DNA of 7,418 bases from Actinobacteria bacterium UBA3012 (GTDB lineage: Bacteria; Actinomycetota; Actinomycetes; Nanopelagicales; Nanopelagicaceae): assembly GCA_002346305.1 (NCBI GenBank), contig DDZI01000036.1, positions 8,337 to 15,754 of the forward strand, read 5' to 3'. The notes under the pieces were generated by a model. It ran no database searches, had not been told where the DNA came from, and was given only the letters and a program-made list of their open reading frames with translations. Position numbers and translations under genes: made by a program. Below are positions 1 through 7,098 of the stretch, in pieces (positions within the stretch are counted from its first letter, which is position 1; each line of letters starts with the position of its first letter).

Positions 1-797
1 CCCAAGAACAGAGTTGTCGCTAAAGCAGATACGCCAATTATATTTACATATTCAGCTAAGAAAAATAGTGCAAATTTGAGTGAGGAATATTCTGTGTGGA
101 ATCCACCAACAAGTTCACCTTCTGCTTCTGCTAAATCAAATGGAGCTCTATTCGTCTCGCCGACCATTGAAATTGTAAAGATCGCAAACGATGGGAAAAG
201 AGTTACTGCAAACCACCATGTGCTTTGCGAATCGACGATATCTATTGTGGACATTGATCCTGCATATAAAAAGACGGCTACAAGAGAAAGTCCCATTGCA
301 ATCTCATATGAGATTACTTGAGCACTTGATCGTAGACCGCCTAATAGAGGGTAGGTCGATCCAGAAGACCAGCCAGCTAAAACAATTCCATAAACCCCGA
401 TGGAGGCAATAGAAAGGATGTACAAAACTCCAACTGAAATATCAGTTAACTGGAGTGCAGTTTTTTCACCAAATAAAGTAACTTCACCGGTCATTGGAAT
501 TACTGCAAAAGCCATAAAACAGGTAGTTGCACTAATTATTGGAGCAATAATAAAAACAATTTTGTCTGCTGCTGCCGGAATTAAATCCTCTTTAAGAGCC
601 AGTTTCACTCCATCTGCCAACCCCTGTAAGACTCCAAATTTTCCTACGCGGTTTGGACCAAGACGCATCTGCATCCGAGCAACAATTCGGCGTTCAGCCC
701 AAACTGCCATAATTGTTGAGACTAAGCAGATTACAAAGATTATTACTGCCTTTAGGATGACTATTGAAATAGGGTCATCAAGAATTATCTCTCTCAT
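1..797 (-). CDS. nuoH: NADH-quinone oxidoreductase subunit H (NuoH), N-terminal part, cut by the left edge
   Basis: NuoH (ND1 family) is the membrane subunit that docks the peripheral arm and forms much of the quinone-access chamber of complex I. The first 265 codons are visible and the frame runs off the left edge without a stop; actinobacterial NuoH is usually over 400 residues, so more than a third is missing. Visible are a hydrophobic first helix (about residues 11-33), the conserved cytoplasmic loop AERRIVARMQMRLGPNRVG (34-52), ADGVKLALKED (61-71), further helices near 80-102, 121-142, 162-180 and 195-212, then the quinone-chamber loop GETNRAPFDLAEAEGELVGG (213-232) followed by FHTEYSSLKFALFFLAEY (233-250). 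The ATG overlaps the nuoG stop by four bases (ATGA), and an in-frame TAA three codons upstream rules out a longer start. Residue 223 is Ala where bacterial relatives mostly have Pro. No frameshift is seen. Confidence 0.97.
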   Translation of the reverse strand, partial: MREIILDDPISIVILKAVIIFVICLVSTIMAVWAERRIVARMQMRLGPNRVGKFGVLQGLADGVKLALKEDLIPAAADKIVFIIAPIISATTCFMAFAVIPMTGEVTLFGEKTALQLTDISVGVLYILSIASIGVYGIVLAGWSSGSTYPLLGGLRSSAQVISYEIAMGLSLVAVFLYAGSMSTIDIVDSQSTWWFAVTLFPSFAIFTISMVGETNRAPFDLAEAEGELVGGFHTEYSSLKFALFFLAEYVNIIGVSALATTLFL

Positions 798-3154
798 ATT
801 CCTTTACGCACCTTTACTCCGTCGCCATTAAGTGCACCAAGAATTCGAAGTGATTCGGCTCCAACTCCATTGCGTGGCAACCAAATTACGCTATCTAGAA
901 TTTCGCTTACTTCAACAGGAAGCGCAAGTGAGCCTCTATCTGTTGAGACCGTTACTAGATCACCATTTTTTACACCAAGTTCATTTGCAAATTTCGTGCT
1001 CACACGGGCAAGATTTTTGCGTGCCGTCCCTGCTAAATTTGGTTCATTCACTTGAAGTGAGCCGTTATCCAAAAGGTGGCGCCAGGTCGCAAGAATTGTT
1101 CCTGCTTTAACATTTTCACCTTGTGTTGCCGTGAATGTGGCTCTTGCTCCGTCCCAAGAACCGACAGCTGCAAATTCTTTTGCCGCAGCTTTTGAGCCAG
1201 TTAGATTAATTGGCGTTCCCATCACATCAGACAAGAGTGATAGCACATATGCATCACTTCGATGTTGAGCATCTGGAGCTGCTTTCTCAAATGAACGAGA
1301 TGTTCCGGCCCAACTCATAAATGAACCAGATTTTTCAGTTACTGCAGCAATTGGAAAAATCACATCTGCAAACTCCGTAATGGCACTTGGACGCATCTCA
1401 AGAGAGACGATAAAACTCTTTTCCAAAGCGCTTACCGAAGGTTGTTGCATATCGTAAGGATCAACGCCACCTATAACTAGAGCTTCTAACTCCCCTGAAT
1501 TTGCTGCTGTCAAAATTTGATCTGCACTTTTCCCAATTTCCGTAGGTAGGGATTCAACTCCCCATGCTGCCGCAAGATCTACCCGAGCAGTCGCATCACT
1601 TACTAAGCGACCTCCTGGCAACAAATTTCCAATTGCTCCAACTTCAATAGCTCCACGCTCGCCAGCACGTCGTGGAACCCAAGCAATTTTTGCTCCACTC
1701 TTATCTGCCAACTGAGCAACTGCCGAGAGTCCGCCAGTAGATTCTGCTAAACGTTCGCCAGAAATAATTATCGATTTATTTGTTAGCGATAAACCATTTA
1801 GCGCAGCAGCTTCTTGACCCGGTACGGTTAACACAGATTTCGCATTTAACTTTTTAAAGCCTCGGGATTGATATGGAGTAATTGCCGTTACTTCAAGTGC
1901 CCGCTTACGAACTTGCTTTCTGATTCGCAAGAAAATGATTGGTGACTCTTCTTCAGGTTCAAAGCCAACAAGAACAACATGATCTGCCGAATCAATATCT
2001 TGGTAATTTACTTTTGATCCGACTACATGAGCCGCTAGGAAATCCGCTTCTTCTTGAGAATGTGGACGAGAACGGAAATCAATGTCATTCGTATTTAGAA
2101 CTACTCGGGCAAATTTTGAATAACCATAAGCATCTTCAACGGTAGAACGTCCACCAACTAGTACGCCGGCTCGTTTGCCTTTCAAACCTACAGCAGCTGC
2201 GGCTAGCGCTTCTGGCCATGATGCTTCTCGTAATTGACCGTTTTCGCGAATCAATGGATTTGCAATGCGATCTTTAGCCATCGTGTATTGGAACGCCCAA
2301 CGTCCTTTGTCGCAATTCCACTCTTCATTAACATTTGTGTCATCGCCAGCAAGTCTGCGAAGCGTTTTGTTTCTGCGCACATCCGTACGTAGTGAACAAC
2401 CTGATGCGCAATGCTCGCAAACACTCGGTGTCGAAACTAAGTCAAATGGACGTGAGCGGAAACGATAAGCAGAACCTGTTAATGCACCAACTGGACAAAT
2501 CTGCACTGTATTTCCTGAAAAATAAGATTCAAATGGGTCTTTTTCATAGATACCAACCTGCTGCAGTGCTCCTCTTTCATTTAGAGAGATGAAAGGGTCG
2601 CCGGCAATCTCTTCTGAAAAACGTGTACAACGTGCGCACAGGATACAACGTTCTCTGTCCAGCAATACTTGTGATGAGATATTTACTGGCTTTTCAAATG
2701 TTCGCTTTGTTCCTTCAAATCTTGATTCGCTTTGGCCGTTGCTCATGGCTTGATTTTGCAGCGGGCACTCTCCACCTTTATCGCAAACTGGGCAATCAAG
2801 AGGATGGTTAACTAGCAAGAGTTCCATCACGCCTTCTTGAGCTTTTTGAGCAACTTCAGAAGTTAATTGAGTTTTTACAATCATTCCGTTTTCTACCGGA
2901 ATTGTGCAAGAAGCTTGTGGCTTTGGAAAAGCCCGCCCATTAATTTCAATATCAACAAGACATTGGCGACAAGCTCCGACAGGAGCTAGAAGTGGGTGAT
3001 CGCAAAAACGCGGAATTTGAATTCCGAGTTGTTCTGCGGCGCGGATAACTAATGTGCCTTTAGGAACACTCACTTCAAATCCATCAATAATCAAATTAAT
3101 TTGCTCGACAGGCGTAACTGCTGCTTCTGTTCGGCCTGAGTCAACAGTTGTCAT
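794..3154 (-). CDS. nuoG: NADH-quinone oxidoreductase subunit G (NuoG), iron-sulfur and molybdopterin-fold subunit
   Basis: NuoG is the 75-kDa-type subunit that passes electrons from NuoF/NuoE toward NuoB/NuoI in the peripheral arm. At 786 residues it has the usual actinobacterial size. From the N-terminus: a ferredoxin-like 2Fe-2S domain with N1b ligands C51, C62, C65 and C83; the His-Cys N5 site H117, C121, C124, C130 (HPLDCPVCDKGGEC); the N4 site C170, C173, C176 and C220; and the N7 site C246, C249, C253 and C281 (CEHCASGC, then NCDKGRW). From about residue 290 on comes the molybdopterin-oxidoreductase-like fold (GVLVGGRSTVEDAYGYSKFA around 330; GFEPEEESP), ending in a C-terminal beta-rich domain (LGVKNGDLVTVSTDRG). 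In this family the fold is structural and is not known to bind molybdenum. The ATG shares one base with the nuoF stop (TAATG), and AAAGG and AGGTG lie 10 and 4 bases upstream. Residues 1-18 are poorly conserved in the family as I recall it. Confidence 0.98.
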   Translation of the reverse strand: MTTVDSGRTEAAVTPVEQINLIIDGFEVSVPKGTLVIRAAEQLGIQIPRFCDHPLLAPVGACRQCLVDIEINGRAFPKPQASCTIPVENGMIVKTQLTSEVAQKAQEGVMELLLVNHPLDCPVCDKGGECPLQNQAMSNGQSESRFEGTKRTFEKPVNISSQVLLDRERCILCARCTRFSEEIAGDPFISLNERGALQQVGIYEKDPFESYFSGNTVQICPVGALTGSAYRFRSRPFDLVSTPSVCEHCASGCSLRTDVRRNKTLRRLAGDDTNVNEEWNCDKGRWAFQYTMAKDRIANPLIRENGQLREASWPEALAAAAVGLKGKRAGVLVGGRSTVEDAYGYSKFARVVLNTNDIDFRSRPHSQEEADFLAAHVVGSKVNYQDIDSADHVVLVGFEPEEESPIIFLRIRKQVRKRALEVTAITPYQSRGFKKLNAKSVLTVPGQEAAALNGLSLTNKSIIISGERLAESTGGLSAVAQLADKSGAKIAWVPRRAGERGAIEVGAIGNLLPGGRLVSDATARVDLAAAWGVESLPTEIGKSADQILTAANSGELEALVIGGVDPYDMQQPSVSALEKSFIVSLEMRPSAITEFADVIFPIAAVTEKSGSFMSWAGTSRSFEKAAPDAQHRSDAYVLSLLSDVMGTPINLTGSKAAAKEFAAVGSWDGARATFTATQGENVKAGTILATWRHLLDNGSLQVNEPNLAGTARKNLARVSTKFANELGVKNGDLVTVSTDRGSLALPVEVSEILDSVIWLPRNGVGAESLRILGALNGDGVKVRKGI
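800..815 (-). promoter_or_regulatory. Ribosome-binding region of nuoH inside the nuoG 3' end
   Basis: Two AAAGG copies lie in the last codons of nuoG: AAAGGTG (809-815) 11 bases before the nuoH ATG and AAAGGA (800-805) only 2 bases before it. The distal copy has the more plausible spacing. Together with the ATGA stop/start overlap, this fits translation of nuoH by ribosomes finishing nuoG. Confidence 0.5.
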
Positions 3155-4461
3155 TAAGCACCTGCCTTTGAAGTTGCAAATAAAGTTGAAGCGACCGGAT
3201 CAATTGGACATCCACCATTTTTGAAGTGTGCCAAATAGTCATCACGGAAGTATTTCAATGAAGAAATAATCGGCGCGATTGCTCCATCAGCAAGTGCGCA
3301 GAAGGAGCGTCCACCGATGTTGTCGCAGACATCTAATAATTTCACAAGATCAGCTTCAGTTCCAATTCCATTTTCAAGATCACGCAACATTTGGACAAGC
3401 CACCAAGTACCTTCGCGGCATGGTGTGCATTTGCCACAGGATTCGTGCTTATAAAACTCGGTCCAGCGCAATACAGCTCTCAAAATACAAGTTGTTTCAT
3501 CAAAAATTTGTAAGGCCTTAGTTCCAAGCATCGAACCTGCTGCAGATACAGATTCATAATCAAGTGGAATATCCAAATGTGCATCAGTAAAAATTGGAGT
3601 TGAAGATCCGCCAGGTGTCCAGAATTTAATTTTATTTCCATTACGGATTCCGCCAGCAAGATCAAGCAATTCACGCAATGTAATTCCAAGTGGTGCTTCA
3701 AACTGTCCTGGGTTTTTGACGTGTCCAGAAAGTGAGTACAAGGTGAACCCCTTGCTCTTCTCAGTTCCCATAGAACTGAACCACTCGGCACCTTTTTCAA
3801 TAATCGAAGGAACTGAAGCTACAGATTCCACATTATTTACAACTGTTGGGCGTGCATAAAGGCCGGCAATGGCTGGGAATGGTGGGCGAAGTCTTGGTTG
3901 TCCGCGGAATCCTTCAAGTGAATCTAGAAGTGCAGTCTCTTCGCCGCAAATATAGGCACCTGCACCAATATGCAAAGTAAGTTCAAGATTAAAACCAGTT
4001 CCAAGAATATTTTTACCAAGGTATCCAGCTTTATAAGCATCATCTATTGCTTGTAGTAAACGTCGCACAACATGCGAAACTTCGCCACGAATATAAATGA
4101 ATGCGTGGTTAGCCCTAATTGCATATGAGCCAATAATTATTCCCTCGATTAAAACGTGTGGATTAGCCATTAAGAGTGGCGTGTCTTTGCAAGTTCCTGG
4201 CTCGGATTCATCAGCGTTGACTACAAAGTAATGCTCGCGATTATCTCCTTGCGGAATAAATCCCCATTTTGTTCCGGTAGGGAATCCAGCACCACCGCGT
4301 CCTCGTAAACCCGAATCCTTAACGATTTGAATAACCGCATCTGGTTCCATCACCAAAGCTTTTTTGAGCGACGAATACCCACCATGGCGTGAATATCCGG
4401 CGATAGTAAATGAATCTTTATCATCCCAATGTGCAGAAAGAACTGGCGTTAACTTACTCAT
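3154..4461 (-). CDS. nuoF: NADH-quinone oxidoreductase subunit F (NuoF), NADH- and FMN-binding subunit
   Basis: NuoF (51-kDa family) is the entry point of complex I: it binds NADH, takes a hydride onto FMN and feeds the 4Fe-4S cluster N3. The 435-residue protein is of normal length. The glycine-rich nucleotide loop RGRGGAGFPTGTKW is at 53-66, the FMN-site stretch VNADESEPGTCKD at 81-93, and GAGAYICGEETALLDSLEG at 166-184. The SLBB-like region lies around 240-320 (LSGHVKNPG, FWTPGGSSTPI). The N3 ligands are C342, C345 and C348 in ESCGKCTPCREG, plus C388 in GGRSFCAL. The ATG sits two bases after the nuoE stop, with GGGTG seven bases upstream inside nuoE; its own stop overlaps the nuoG start by one base. 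Position between nuoE and nuoG is the classical order of the NADH-dehydrogenase module. No key residue is missing. Hydrogenase or formate-dehydrogenase flavoprotein homologues share the fold, but the seven-gene nuo context excludes them. Confidence 0.98.
   Translation of the reverse strand: MSKLTPVLSAHWDDKDSFTIAGYSRHGGYSSLKKALVMEPDAVIQIVKDSGLRGRGGAGFPTGTKWGFIPQGDNREHYFVVNADESEPGTCKDTPLLMANPHVLIEGIIIGSYAIRANHAFIYIRGEVSHVVRRLLQAIDDAYKAGYLGKNILGTGFNLELTLHIGAGAYICGEETALLDSLEGFRGQPRLRPPFPAIAGLYARPTVVNNVESVASVPSIIEKGAEWFSSMGTEKSKGFTLYSLSGHVKNPGQFEAPLGITLRELLDLAGGIRNGNKIKFWTPGGSSTPIFTDAHLDIPLDYESVSAAGSMLGTKALQIFDETTCILRAVLRWTEFYKHESCGKCTPCREGTWWLVQMLRDLENGIGTEADLVKLLDVCDNIGGRSFCALADGAIAPIISSLKYFRDDYLAHFKNGGCPIDPVASTLFATSKAGA
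3159..3169 (-). promoter_or_regulatory. Ribosome-binding region of nuoG inside the nuoF 3' end
   Basis: The end of nuoF reads AAAGGCAGGTG, giving AAAGG 10 bases and AGGTG 4 bases before the nuoG ATG. The stop and start share one base (TAATG). This supports the ATG at 3154 as the start and suggests coupled translation. Confidence 0.55.
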
Positions 4462-4463
4462 TA

Positions 4464-5093
4464 TTAAGCACCCATCTCTTTCGCTTTATTCAAACCTAAA
4501 AGTGTGGCAGGACCAGCTTGAACGCCTTCTTCGGCGTGGCCATCATTAAATCCAGCTAACAATTCAGAAGTTTCTTTAAATGTTGAAACTTTATTAGGCC
4601 CACGGGTTGGCGCTGGATTTTTTCCACTCCGTAAATCATCTACCAAAGTTTTTGCACTCTCGACTGTTTGATTATCAAAAAATTCCCAGTTCACCATAAC
4701 TACCGGGGCATAATCACATGCAGCATTGCACTCAATATGTTCTACCGAAATTTTCCCATCACTTGTAACTTCATCATTTCCTACACCTAAGTGATCCTTA
4801 AGTCCGGCAAAGATTGCGTCTCCACCCATGACTGCGCACAAAGTGTTTGTGCAAACTCCAACATGGTATTCGCCAACTGGCTTGCGCTTATATTGTGAGT
4901 AGAAAGTTGCTACCGCAGAAACTTCAGCCGTAGTTAAGCCTAGTTTTTCAGCCACAAATTCAATTCCGGCTGGAGTTACAAAACCATCGCGAGCTTGGAT
5001 TAAATGCAACATCGGCATGATTGCTGAACGAGATCTTGGATAACGAGAAATTATGGTATCCATCTGTCCATTTGTTTTTTCGTCGTAAGTCAT
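4464..5093 (-). CDS. nuoE: NADH-quinone oxidoreductase subunit E (NuoE), thioredoxin-like 2Fe-2S subunit
   Basis: NuoE (24-kDa family) pairs with NuoF in the NADH-oxidising tip of complex I and carries the 2Fe-2S cluster N1a. The protein has 209 residues. An N-terminal helical part (about 12-70, with RSAIMPMLHLIQ and VSAVATFYSQY) precedes the thioredoxin-like domain. The N1a ligands have the canonical spacing C81-x4-C86 (VCTNTLCAVMGG) and C122-x3-C126 (ECNAACDYAP). Residues from about 155 form a tail (PTRGPNKVSTFKET, then GPATLLGLNKA) that resembles remembered actinobacterial homologues and is absent from the shorter E. coli protein. The ATG overlaps the nuoD stop by one base (TGATG), and GGCGGAG ends ten bases upstream. 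A second in-frame ATG at codon 11 would still leave the whole conserved domain, but the first has the better Shine-Dalgarno context. Confidence 0.97.
   Translation of the reverse strand: MTYDEKTNGQMDTIISRYPRSRSAIMPMLHLIQARDGFVTPAGIEFVAEKLGLTTAEVSAVATFYSQYKRKPVGEYHVGVCTNTLCAVMGGDAIFAGLKDHLGVGNDEVTSDGKISVEHIECNAACDYAPVVMVNWEFFDNQTVESAKTLVDDLRSGKNPAPTRGPNKVSTFKETSELLAGFNDGHAEEGVQAGPATLLGLNKAKEMGA
4469..4473 (-). promoter_or_regulatory. Shine-Dalgarno-like GGGTG for nuoF inside the nuoE 3' end
   Basis: GGGTG in the last codons of nuoE lies 7 bases before the nuoF ATG, a normal spacing but an imperfect match to the consensus. The nuoE stop and nuoF start are separated by two bases (TAA TA ATG), the only non-overlapping junction in the window. 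Confidence 0.45.
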
Positions 5094-6442
5094 CAGCGAT
5101 CAACTCCGCCCATAACTGGATCAATTGAAGCAACTGCAGCAACTACATCTGCAATCAAACTTCCTTCACACATCGCTGATGTTGATTGAAGATTATTGAA
5201 AGATGGGTCACGGAAGTGCACGCGATATGGCTTTGTTCCACCGTCAGAAATTACCTGAGCCCCTAATTCACCTCGAGGTGATTCAACTGTTGCATAAGCT
5301 TGTCCGGCTGGAACTCTGAAACCTTCAGTAACTAATTTGAAGTGATGAATTAATGACTCCATGGAACTTCCCATAATCTCACGAATATGATCGAGTGAGT
5401 TTCCAAGTCCATCTCCACTTAACGCTAATTGTGCTGGCCAGGCAATTTTTTTGTCAGCAACCATTACTGGTCCTGGTTTCAATTTATCTAGCGCTTGCTC
5501 GATAATTCGTAATGATTGTTCCATCTCGTAGATTCGGATTAAAAAGCGTCCGTATACGTCGCAACTATCCGCTGTAACAACATCAAAATCGTAATTCTCA
5601 TAACCACAATACGGTTGTGTTTTACGTAAATCCCACGGCAAGCCTGTTGAGCGCAATACAGGGCCTGTTACTCCAAGTGAAATACAGCCAGGCAAATCTA
5701 AGTAAGCAACTCCAACAGTGCGTTTCATCCAAATTGTGTTTCCAACGAGAAGTTTCTCAGTATCTTTCAAATTGGTGCGAAGCTCTTTTACGATTTCGCG
5801 CAATTTTGGAATGGCATCTTCTGGTAGATCCATCGCTACGCCACCAGGACGAATGTATGCGCTATTCATTCGGAGTCCGGTAATCATCTCGTAAACATTT
5901 AAAATTAATTCACGTTCGCGGAATGCAAAAATCATTGGTGAAAGTGCGCCAAGTTCAAGTGCGCCCGTACCTAGTGCAACTAAGTGCGAAGAGATTCGGT
6001 TAAATTCCATCAGCATCACTCGAATAATTGATGCGCGCTCAGGAATTTGGTCTGTGATTCCTAATAATTTTTCTACAGCAAGACAATAAGCGGCTTCGTT
6101 AAAGAAAGGCGCAAGATAATCCATGCGAGTAACAAAAGTTACTCCCTGGGTCCAAGAGCGGTACTCAATATTTTTTTCAATTCCAGTGTGCAGATATCCA
6201 ATTCCACAGCGAACTTCAGTGACGGTCTCGCCTTCAAGTTCTAAAATCAAACGAAGCACACCGTGTGTTGAAGGGTGTTGTGGTCCCATATTTACAACGA
6301 CACGTTCTTCTTGTGTTGCTCCGATCTCTGTTACGAGATCATCCCAATCTCCGCCTGTTACTGAGTAAACCCGACCCTCGGTCGTTTCCCGAACCGATGC
6401 GTATGGATCTGTATTTTGATTTGAAGTATTAAAAGTAGTCAT
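5093..6442 (-). CDS. nuoD: NADH-quinone oxidoreductase subunit D (NuoD), quinone-site subunit
   Basis: NuoD (49-kDa family, related to the large subunit of NiFe hydrogenases) forms the quinone-reduction pocket next to cluster N2 of NuoB. The 449-residue protein has a variable N-terminal tail (1-45) and then the hallmark GPQHPSTHG (53-61); H60 and Y109 align with the quinone-headgroup His and Tyr known from Thermus (His38, Tyr87). The signature GYLHTGIEKNIE is at 82-93, RMNSAYIRPGGVAMDLP at 191-207, ESPRGELG at 387-394, and the family-typical C-terminus DPVMGGVDR at 441-449. As in the rest of the complex I family, the hydrogenase nickel-cysteine motifs are absent. E163 stands where mitochondrial and E. 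coli homologues have Asp. nuoD is not fused to nuoC. Its ATG overlaps the nuoC stop by four bases (ATGA), with only a weak AGGT seven bases upstream, so initiation probably depends on coupling to nuoC. Confidence 0.98.
   Translation of the reverse strand: MTTFNTSNQNTDPYASVRETTEGRVYSVTGGDWDDLVTEIGATQEERVVVNMGPQHPSTHGVLRLILELEGETVTEVRCGIGYLHTGIEKNIEYRSWTQGVTFVTRMDYLAPFFNEAAYCLAVEKLLGITDQIPERASIIRVMLMEFNRISSHLVALGTGALELGALSPMIFAFRERELILNVYEMITGLRMNSAYIRPGGVAMDLPEDAIPKLREIVKELRTNLKDTEKLLVGNTIWMKRTVGVAYLDLPGCISLGVTGPVLRSTGLPWDLRKTQPYCGYENYDFDVVTADSCDVYGRFLIRIYEMEQSLRIIEQALDKLKPGPVMVADKKIAWPAQLALSGDGLGNSLDHIREIMGSSMESLIHHFKLVTEGFRVPAGQAYATVESPRGELGAQVISDGGTKPYRVHFRDPSFNNLQSTSAMCEGSLIADVVAAVASIDPVMGGVDR
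5104..5110 (-). promoter_or_regulatory. Shine-Dalgarno GGCGGAG for nuoE inside the nuoD 3' end
   Basis: GGCGGAG, encoding part of the conserved GGVDR C-terminus of NuoD, ends 10 bases before the nuoE ATG. It favours the first ATG over the in-frame ATG at codon 11. Confidence 0.5.
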
Positions 6443-7098
6443 CGGTAAGACCTACGCTCATTTGGAGGTGGAACTGTTGCACCTTTGTACTCAACTGGAA
6501 TTCCACCAAGTGGATAATCTTTGCGTTGAGGATGACCTGGCCAATCATCCGGCATCATGATTCTTGTTAATGCTGGATGGCCATCAAAAATAATTCCAAA
6601 CATGTCAAAAGTTTCGCGCTCTTGCCAATTGTTTGACGCCCAGATTTCAACAAGAGATGGAATGTGTGGATTGCTATCAGGAACAGAAACTTCTAAACGA
6701 ATTCTTTGGTTACGCGTTAATGAAAGCAATGGATATAAAGCGTGTAACTCTCGACCAGTTTCAGCTGGGTAATGTGCGCCACTTACACCCATACACATTT
6801 CAAATTTCAATTCATCGCGCAAAATAAGTGCGACTTCTGACAAGCGTGAGCTTTTGACATGCAAAGTCAATTCTCCGCGATCAACTATGACTTTCTCAAT
6901 TGCATCACTAAAACTTGGATATGCACGTTCTAAATCATCTACAACTTCATCAAAGTAACTTCCAAATGGTCGTTCACTTGATCCAATTTGAGAACTTTTG
7001 CGTACTAAGCCACCATAACCAGATGTATCTCCAGTTCCGCTAACTCCGAAAGCACCGTGGTCGGCAACTTTAGGCGTACTTTTTACAATATCGCTCAC
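6439..7098 (-). CDS. nuoC: NADH-quinone oxidoreductase subunit C (NuoC), 30-kDa-type subunit
   Basis: NuoC is a cofactor-free peripheral-arm subunit that packs against NuoD and helps assemble the connecting module. The protein has 219 residues. An N-terminal extension with GVSGTGDTSGYGGLVRK (18-34) matches what I recall from actinobacterial NuoC and is missing in E. coli. The 30-kDa domain follows, with CMGVSGAHYP (102-111), the signature ERETFDMFG (160-168) and the conserved C-terminal part GHPALTRIMMPDDWPGHPQR (173-192) followed by KDYPLGG. The start codon is GTG, not ATG: it overlaps the nuoB stop by four bases (GTGA), and a good Shine-Dalgarno sequence AAGGGA ends eight bases upstream, which supports this start. 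The stop overlaps the nuoD start by four bases. No truncation or frameshift is seen. Confidence 0.97.
   Translation of the reverse strand: MSDIVKSTPKVADHGAFGVSGTGDTSGYGGLVRKSSQIGSSERPFGSYFDEVVDDLERAYPSFSDAIEKVIVDRGELTLHVKSSRLSEVALILRDELKFEMCMGVSGAHYPAETGRELHALYPLLSLTRNQRIRLEVSVPDSNPHIPSLVEIWASNNWQERETFDMFGIIFDGHPALTRIMMPDDWPGHPQRKDYPLGGIPVEYKGATVPPPNERRSYR

Noticed and set aside
76..321. 81-codon open frame on the plus strand near the left edge
   Set aside because: It is antisense to the conserved NuoH coding sequence and has no supporting motif.
400..831. Open reading frame of 143 codons on the plus strand
   Set aside because: It lies antisense to nuoH and the nuoG end, matches no family I recognise, and is explained by the strongly conserved NuoH frame on the other strand.
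794..3154. NuoG as a formate dehydrogenase or other molybdenum enzyme
   Set aside because: The N-terminal N1b/N5/N4/N7 cysteine arrangement and the nuoF/nuoH neighbours identify it as NuoG; the molybdopterin-like fold is a known non-catalytic part of that family.
3480..3800. 106-codon open frame on the minus strand inside nuoF, in another frame
   Set aside because: nuoF is fully conserved through this region. The alternative product has a shuffled, Leu/His-rich composition, shows no domain, and I see no convincing reason to call it a gene.
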